Shown here piece after piece: positions 57,306 to 64,000 of a DNA stretch of 64,000 nt; position 1 is the stretch's first letter, and the number at the start of each line of letters is the position of its first letter. This DNA comes from Siphonodentalium dalli (taxonomy: Eukaryota > Mollusca > Scaphopoda > Gadilida > Siphonodentaliidae): NCBI GenBank assembly GCA_032622095.1, contig CP136069.1, forward strand, positions 165,470,394 through 165,534,393, written 5' to 3'. Under the pieces are notes generated by a model that had not been told where the DNA came from, did no database searches, and worked only from the letters and a program-made list of their open reading frames with translations. The translations under genes were made by a program, and so were the position numbers.

Positions 57306-58570
57306 AATTGAGCTATTGCGATGGGATATCTCACATAACAACACATTTCGGGTTTTCGTGGGGTGTGTATTCGCTGGATGTCTTATAGTTGCAGTATGTA
57401 ACTATTATAACCACGTTAATTGCTTTCGATGTTTAAGTATGAACAATGGCTGGGCCATGCACTGTTGGCGGGAACACAATGCCTCCGATTTTGATCCGCA
57501 TTTAGAAGCTTTGAAGGATTAGTTGTTTTCATGTGCATTCATGTAACCAATATATTTTATATTATAATTTATATTTATGGCTAATAATATGATCTTGAGT
57601 GCGTTACCATTTCTGATTATGGTTTTCTTGTTTTACATCACAAAGAAACACGTGTATATTGCTGCAACAAAAGCGGACCGTGCGATTTCTATCGCGGCCC
57701 CTTGCGGTATAAGATTCATGTGGCGTATACGTTCCCATTTTAGTCCAACGACTTTTGTCTTATATCGTGTATTACGATATTGTAATTTATCCTGCCACAC
57801 ACGATGTGATGTAGTATTACTCAGAGTTTCCAAACATTTTCCGTTCTGGGGTGGTGTAGGGTATTGTATTCCACGGGGTTCTGAATCAATCTCGAGTGTA
57901 TGCACGGATGGATGTGTCTATCTGAATACTTAAATTTTCTTGTAAATATTTCGATCAATGGGTCTAGTGATAATCCGTAGGCGTATGCCTATTTGCCCGA
58001 TTTTCCTATATAATGACCAATTTACTTTTATTGCCGACGATTTTGTTTTATTTATTGTCCTCGCATGTCGTGTCAGAGAGGCATTGTTATGATTCCCATG
58101 CTCCAACAAATGCTTGTTAATATATTTGCCGTCTTCTTCAAAATGTGTTTACTATGTTATTTAACTCAAGGACAACCGCCATTGTTGTTGTGGATTGAAA
58201 TATGTCATCAAATTAATACGGATGTTGATTGGATTTTTCCCATTGATCGCACGACGTCCATCGTCGAAAATATGATTTACGGCGATCGTGTTACAAAATG
58301 TCGTGCGATATTTTATACCACACATACACGACACATGTCGCATTGTGTGCGGTAGGCTTAAGGACATTGTGGTGGTGGAATCGGAGTGCGAAATGGAAGC
58401 ACATCCGCGTCAAACGCAAGACGCACCGAACCAGATCAGATCATGTTATTGCGTATATACAGACACAATTTACAAAACCATTATATATGCAATCAATCAA
58501 TTGTTGTATTTATGGGCTTATAAAACTGTAAGTGACCGAACAACATATTGTATATTTTTTTTACTTTGAA
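57306..58570 (+). other. Cluster of unrecognised open frames
   Basis: Frames of 62-118 codons follow one another on the plus strand (57316-57522, 57577-57933, 58065-58355, 58288-58569), several starting with a hydrophobic segment (for example VFVGCVFAGCLIVAVC; ILSALPFLIMVFLFYI). I recognise none of them. No splice structure linking them is convincing. They may be chance or an old unrelated insertion. Confidence 0.2.
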
Positions 58571-61150
58571 GCGAACACTTTCAATTCACCGAAAACGGAT
58601 TGGTAACCAAGGACACATCATAAACACTCTAGGTAAATTCGCTCCCTAGAGAATCGACACTCGCGAATGTTAACCCTTCCCGAATTCCTACACCGGTGAT
58701 CTGTCACTTATATCTTTAACGAGAAATACAAGCAACAAGTAACTAAGGTGTTGTTAGGACTTGTCCAGTCAGAATTGAGGAAAATGAAAGAGATAAATAG
58801 AGGTGTATTAAATTATACATCTATATATATGTGCAGCTATAATGGAATCCAACTTACATGCTTTCCGAAACCGTACAAGTGAAATTGACATTATATGTAA
58901 TATGAGTGGCATCACGTGTAACAGAGCCCTAGACCGCGGCGGCAACCAATTAGCCGAATTAATGTTTTAATTATATGCATTCTCTCTATTATTGTATAAC
59001 GCAAAGTGTGTGTTCACGCTGCTGGAAAAATTGGCATTTAAACTTTAATTAAATTATGCATGCCATTGATAAATTTGAATGGATTCCGGAACAAATCCAC
59101 TCATCCGTTAGAGAACAGACCACGATTATGCGAGTATAATCTATGCAGCTTTGGTGAAATATAAGTCAGATTCTCCAAACATCTCGGGGGGGGGGGGAGG
59201 GGGTTGGGCATGTATGCCGGGGTGGGTGCATGGGTCGTCGATGGGACCAACAACTCATATTGTTTTTTCCTGCAAGTCTTTTTGACTGTTTTTGCAATGA
59301 GTTTGGCTTAAAACACCTTAGAAAGTCAATATTAACATAACTGAAAAATTTCATGATGATCAGACAAAGAGTATAGCCTGTAGCCCATGCTAATGAATTT
59401 AATTTTGAAATCCAAAATGGCCGCTGGCAGCCATGTTTGTTTGGCCGAATGACCCCGAAATGACTCGTTCCTATTTACATGTTAATGTAAATGGTATGCA
59501 TGACAAATAGTATGGACAGAAATTCACATACAGCTGTTTACAGTGAATTTCCCCCCGCAAATCTCTGTTTTAGTGTTAAAAGGGGGGTGGGTGTCCAAGA
59601 ACGGTCGTAAAAAACTGCCGAAAATGGAAAAAAAATTGGACGCGGGGGTGGTGGGTCCCAACAAGGGTCGAAAGGAAAAAATCAGCATACGTGCCTGAAA
59701 TTGTTTTCCGACCCCCCCCCCCCCCCCCCCCCCCCCATGAACATCTCCGTTATTTCGTCAATAATCTTAGCATCAATCCTAAACCCGCGTGTCACGTGTT
59801 ATTACGCTCTTTAAAATCACCTCTTAGTCATCTTCGTTATCTCATCAATAATCCTACCCTCAATCCTTATCTCGAGTGCCACGTGTTGTTGCAATTTAAT
59901 AGCAATCGTTATATAATCGTGAACCCAAATTAAGTATCTTTCGCTATCCAATCGTGTGCGTGTTGAATGCAAATGTTCATTGTCATTATAAATGACACAC
60001 TCATTTCTTTTAAAGGAGATACGTGAAAGGTTTCCACATTTCTAGCAGAAGGCTGATATTAAGCTTTATAAGGCATGATCCATTAAAAAAATTATACATA
60101 GCTGCTTTTACTGTTAATCGCGGCATGCTGTGAATGAGAAAAACTAGTCTTCCATTATAGATATCCATCAACAAATTTCTACTTTGATCGTGGGACCCAC
60201 ATATTGGCTGCATGGCATACCCGGACTCATTAACCACACATGGTTGATTTCTACTCTACTTGAGATTTAGCCTTGGCAATGCCCGGGTAAAAGCAGTGGC
60301 AAAATCAGTTTGCCTAGGCAATTTTATTGCCTGGGTAAAATAAGTTTATTGGTTTACTAAAATGTAATTGTGTCACTGAGAATTACAACCTCTTTAACCA
60401 AAATAAATTCCTTTCACTATTCTTTACAAATATTGTCCTATATAAAAAATCTAAACTTAGGGGTTGTCATATCCAACAGATGGAAGAACCCGTTGTAATC
60501 TCGATGAAAACTCGAACCTAACATGGGGGTGCAAATAGAAGTTACTGGAAGGGGTGCATTTAGAAACTATAGGTGAACACCCCCAACAGGGACCCTCTAG
60601 CCACGTCCCTGCTAACTAATGATTTAGCTCTGAAGGCTAGACAATTTTATGGTTAATTAAACGTAATTTTTTCTACTGATACACGCATTATCCGCCATCT
60701 ATATATGGCTGATAAGTATGTTTCAATTGAACTACCTAACGTCGAAAAGTGTCTACTGTTTATGATAAAATCGTAAATGAGCCAGAATTTCTATTAAATT
60801 GATCGGGGTGAGAGCATGCTATGGTCGCTGTCCCATTGAGGGAATATTCCGTTTGCGAAATTATGTTTTGAATAGTGGATATCACCATTTAACTGGGAGA
60901 TATATAGATTCATCTGAAGGAAGATATGTTCATTTATCAAAACCGTATTGTCTGGTTTGGTGATACCCTCGGGTTTTTGCGATACTACGCACACGGGGTG
61001 TTTTCCTCAATTCCCATGCATATTATATAACTGCGCATGGTCGCTCGAAATTGTAGACTGTTGAATTGATGTAAAGTCAATACTTGTGTTCATCAATTGA
61101 CATGCGGACGAGTATTCCAACAAACCCGTCAACATATACATTCAAAGTAA
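58571..61150. other. Gene-free stretch with poly(G)/(C) tracts and one duplication
   Basis: Poly(G) at about 59187-59203 and poly(C) at about 59712-59736. 59744-59807 and 59831-59893 are an imperfect tandem duplication (CATCTCCGTTATTTCGTCAA / CATCTTCGTTATCTCATCAA, each ending CACGTGTT). No gene. Confidence 0.45.
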
Positions 61151-62084
61151 AGGTCAATTCACACCGGGCGCGAGCGCGCGATTTTTACGGCCGTTTTCTG
61201 TCGTCCATAGCGATTCAAAGCGCGCGATTTTTATATTCACACCAAAAATGACCGTATCGCTGGCCACGACGCGGTCACAGTTGTGATTTTATAATTCGTC
61301 AATTTTTCAGTTTGTGGCAAACAAACGCTGGGTCGCTGTCAAATAGAATATTTATCCGTGCGTATTTGTCATAAGGTGACACATTCAATGCATTTGTCGC
61401 CGCGATAACAAAGGTGATAGAGGACTTTAGCGACAGGTTATTAAATGAAGTGCAACGCCATCACGTCTGACAAGAAGTCGAGTATATACTGTCTTTCCAG
61501 GCATTTTCTCTTCTCCTTTTTATCTTGTATATATATTTATTTATATTGATATTTATTGATATTTATATCAAGAATAAAAAGAGAAGAGAAAATGTCTGAC
61601 AAGACATTGACGATATAACAGGATCGTATGATTAGAGTTTGGTTCCAATTCCATTCCAAAATAGGCAGACCAAGCCTGTGAAGTCACCCTGCCCACAATT
61701 TGCCCCCTCCCACCCCGATAAAAAACTAACAAACTGGCATTATAGAATGAAATTCAATTAAACGCAATTGCTATATGAGAATTTTGGAAGTCCGTGCAAC
61801 ATTTCACTTGACATACTATATTTAACACTGAAATGCGTTTCAAAAACCCATACATGTATATGTTGAACAAATTATGTTTTAAATGTCCATATACATTGTT
61901 TTTGTGACCTCGCATGCCTGCAAATGATGCACTCAAACGATTATCTTCCTTCGCAATCGCGAGCAACGAGACTATTTAGTCGCTTTCGTGTGAATATAAA
62001 AATCGCGCGCATTGAACCGGTACCGACGACAGAAATCGGCCGTAAAATATCGCCCGATTGTACCCGGTGTGAATTGACCTTTAA
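61151..62084. mobile_element. 934-bp TIR element (AGGTCAATTCACACCGG ends)
   Basis: Left end AGGTCAATTCACACCGGG...GGCCGTTTTCTGTCGTC is mirrored at 62025-62084 (GACGACAGAAATCGGCCG ... CCCGGTGTGAATTGACCT). TAA before, TTA after. At 61500-61600 it carries an internal inverted duplication (CATTTTCTCTTCTCCTTTTT / AAAAAGAGAAGAGAAAATG) that the partial copy at 1888-2446 lacks. Non-coding. Confidence 0.8.
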
Positions 62085-62105
62085 ACTGCTGTCTGTTTGT
62101 AGCGG

Positions 62106-64000
62106 TCGTAACCAACAGGACTGTCATACTCTACATGACTGTCATAATCTACATGACTGTCATAATCAACAGGACTGTCATAACCAACATGACTGTCATA
62201 ATCTACAGGACTGTCATAATCTACAGGACTGTCATAATCAACAGGACTGTCATAACCAACATGACTGTCATAACCAACATGACTGTCATAATCAACAGGA
62301 CTGTCATAATCAACAGGACTGTCATAATCAACAGGACTGTCATAACCAACATGACTGTCATAATCAACAGGACTGTCATAATCAACAGGACTGTCATAAC
62401 CAACAGGACTGTCATAATCAACAGGACTGTCATAACCAACATGACTGTCATAATCAACAGGACTGTCATAATCAACAGGACTGTCATAATCAACAGGACT
62501 GTCATAATCAACAGGACTGTCATAATCAACAGGACTGTCATAATCAACAGGACTGTCATAACCAACATGAATGTCATAATCAACAGGACTGTCATAATCA
62601 ACAGGACTGTCATAACCAACAGGACTGTCATAATCAACAGGACTGTCATAACCAACACGATTGTCATAATCAACAGGACTGTCATAATCAACAGGACTGT
62701 CATAATCAACAGGACTGTCATAATCAACAGGACTGTCATAACCAACATGACTGTCATAATCAACAGGACTGTCATAATCAACAGGACTGTCATAATCAAC
62801 AGGACTGTCATAATCAACAGGACTGTCATAACCAACATGACTGTCATAATCTACAGGACTGTCATAATCAACAGGACTGTCATAATCAACAGGACTGTCA
62901 TAATCAACATGACTGTCATAATCAACAGGACTGTCATAATCAACATGACTGTCATAATCAACAGGACTGTCATAATCTACAGGACTGTCATAATCTACAG
63001 GACTGTCATAATCAACATGACTGTCATAATCTACAGGACTGTCATAATCAACAGGACTGTCATAATCAACAGGACTGTCATAATCAACAGGACTGTCATA
63101 ATCAACAGGACTGTCATAATCAACAGGACTGTCATAATCAACAGGACTGTCATAATCAACATGACTGTCATAATCTACAGGACTGTCATAACCAACAGGA
63201 CTGTCATAATCTACAGGACTGTCATAATCAACAGGACTGTCATAATCAACAGGACTGTCATAATCAACAGGACTGTCATAATCAACATGACTGTCATAAT
63301 CTACAGGACTGTCATAACCAACATGACTGTCATAATCAACAGGACTGTCATAATCTACAGGACTGTCATAATCAACAGGACTGTCATAATCAACAGGACT
63401 GTCATAATCAACAGGACTGTCATAATCAACAGGACTGTCATAATCAACATGACTGTCATAATCTACAGGACTGTCATAACCAACATGACTATCATAATCA
63501 ACAGGACTGTCATAATCAACAGGACTGTCATAATCAACAGGACTGTCATAATCAACAGGACTGTCATAATCAACAGGACTGTCATAATCAACATGACTGT
63601 CATAATCTACAGGACTGTCATAACCAACATGACTGTCATAATCAACAGGACTGTCATAATCAACAGGACTGTCATAATCAACAGGACTGTCATAATCAAC
63701 AGGACTGTCATAATCAACAGGACTGTCATAATCAACAGGACTGTCATAATCAACAGGACTGTCATAATCAACAGGACTGTCATAATCAACAGGACTGTCA
63801 TAATCAACATGACTGTCATAATCAACATGACTGTCATAATCTACAGGACTGTCATAACCAACATGACTGTCATAATCAACAGGACTGTCATAATCAACAG
63901 GACTGTCATAATCAACAGGACTGTCATAATCTACAGGACTGTCATAACCAACATGACTGTCATAATCAACAGGACTGTCATAATCTACAGGACTGTCATA
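62106..64000. repeat. 18-bp satellite, about 105 copies, continues past the window
   Basis: The unit CAACAGGACTGTCATAAT repeats with variants CAACATGACTGTCATAAC and CTACAGGACTGTCATAAT. The minus-strand frame repeats MTVLLI for up to 208 codons because 18 is a multiple of three; not a gene. The variant trio CATGACTGTCATAATCTACA...ACCAACATGAC recurs at irregular multiples, hinting at higher-order structure. Confidence 0.96.

Noticed and set aside
62221-63837. Minus-strand frames of repeated MTVLLI (208 and 76 codons)
   Set aside because: Artefact of the 18-bp satellite.

Overview
The window is eukaryotic, most likely from a marine invertebrate. It is AT-rich and mostly non-coding. It has spliceosomal exons with GT/AG borders and polypyrimidine tracts, and it is packed with non-autonomous DNA transposons, Helitron-like repeats of the type common in molluscs and other invertebrates, decayed LINEs, minisatellites and a satellite. 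Nothing suggests a bacterial or viral genome. I cannot name the species.

Genes. (1) An isolated exon at 5532-5653 (+) encodes the ECL1-TM3 part of a class A GPCR and looks closest to kisspeptin/GPR54-type receptors. (2) An intact intronless ORF of 845 aa at 6786-9323 (+) is a two-zinc-finger, EnSpm/Tnp2-like transposase-derived protein. It has a CpG promoter-like region about 0.6 kb upstream. A broken partial copy lies at 35.3-36.7 kb. (3) A spliced gene at 15143-32079 (+) was assembled by eye from six phase-compatible exons. It encodes a SAMD3-like protein of about 484 visible residues with a CIDE-N-like N-terminal segment; its first exon(s) were not found. Its introns hold most of the mobile elements of the 16-31 kb interval.

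Mobile-element layout. 1-5 kb: inverted-repeat elements. 11.1-12.8 kb: a foldback transposon with a perfect 8-bp target duplication, itself carrying a second foldback element. 16.5-17.6 kb and 29.7-30.2 kb: Helitron-like (HINE/pearl-type) elements with internal tandem repeats. 25.5-30.7 kb: nested MITEs with exact target duplications. 32.5-38.2 kb: TIR elements, the broken transposase copy and a palindromic element. 38.7-41.8 kb: a head-to-tail array of five Helitron-like units. 42-49.2 kb: a jockey/CR1-like LINE cut by at least four later insertions, plus other LINE tails. 49.6-50.7 kb: exactly 30 copies of a 39-bp minisatellite. 53.2-53.9 kb: a 59-bp repeat array. 55.1-55.9 kb: a Pro/Thr/Gln-type repeat. 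56.8-57.3 kb: another LINE fragment. 61.2-62.1 kb: a TIR element. 62.1 kb to the window end: an 18-bp satellite.

The genes show no functional linkage to one another. The main story is layered transposition. The order of insertion can be read from nesting and target-site duplications, and one chromosome region has a gene whose introns act as a sink for these elements. No tRNA, rRNA or snRNA gene was recognised. All homology statements come from memory of protein families and reading by eye; no searches were run.
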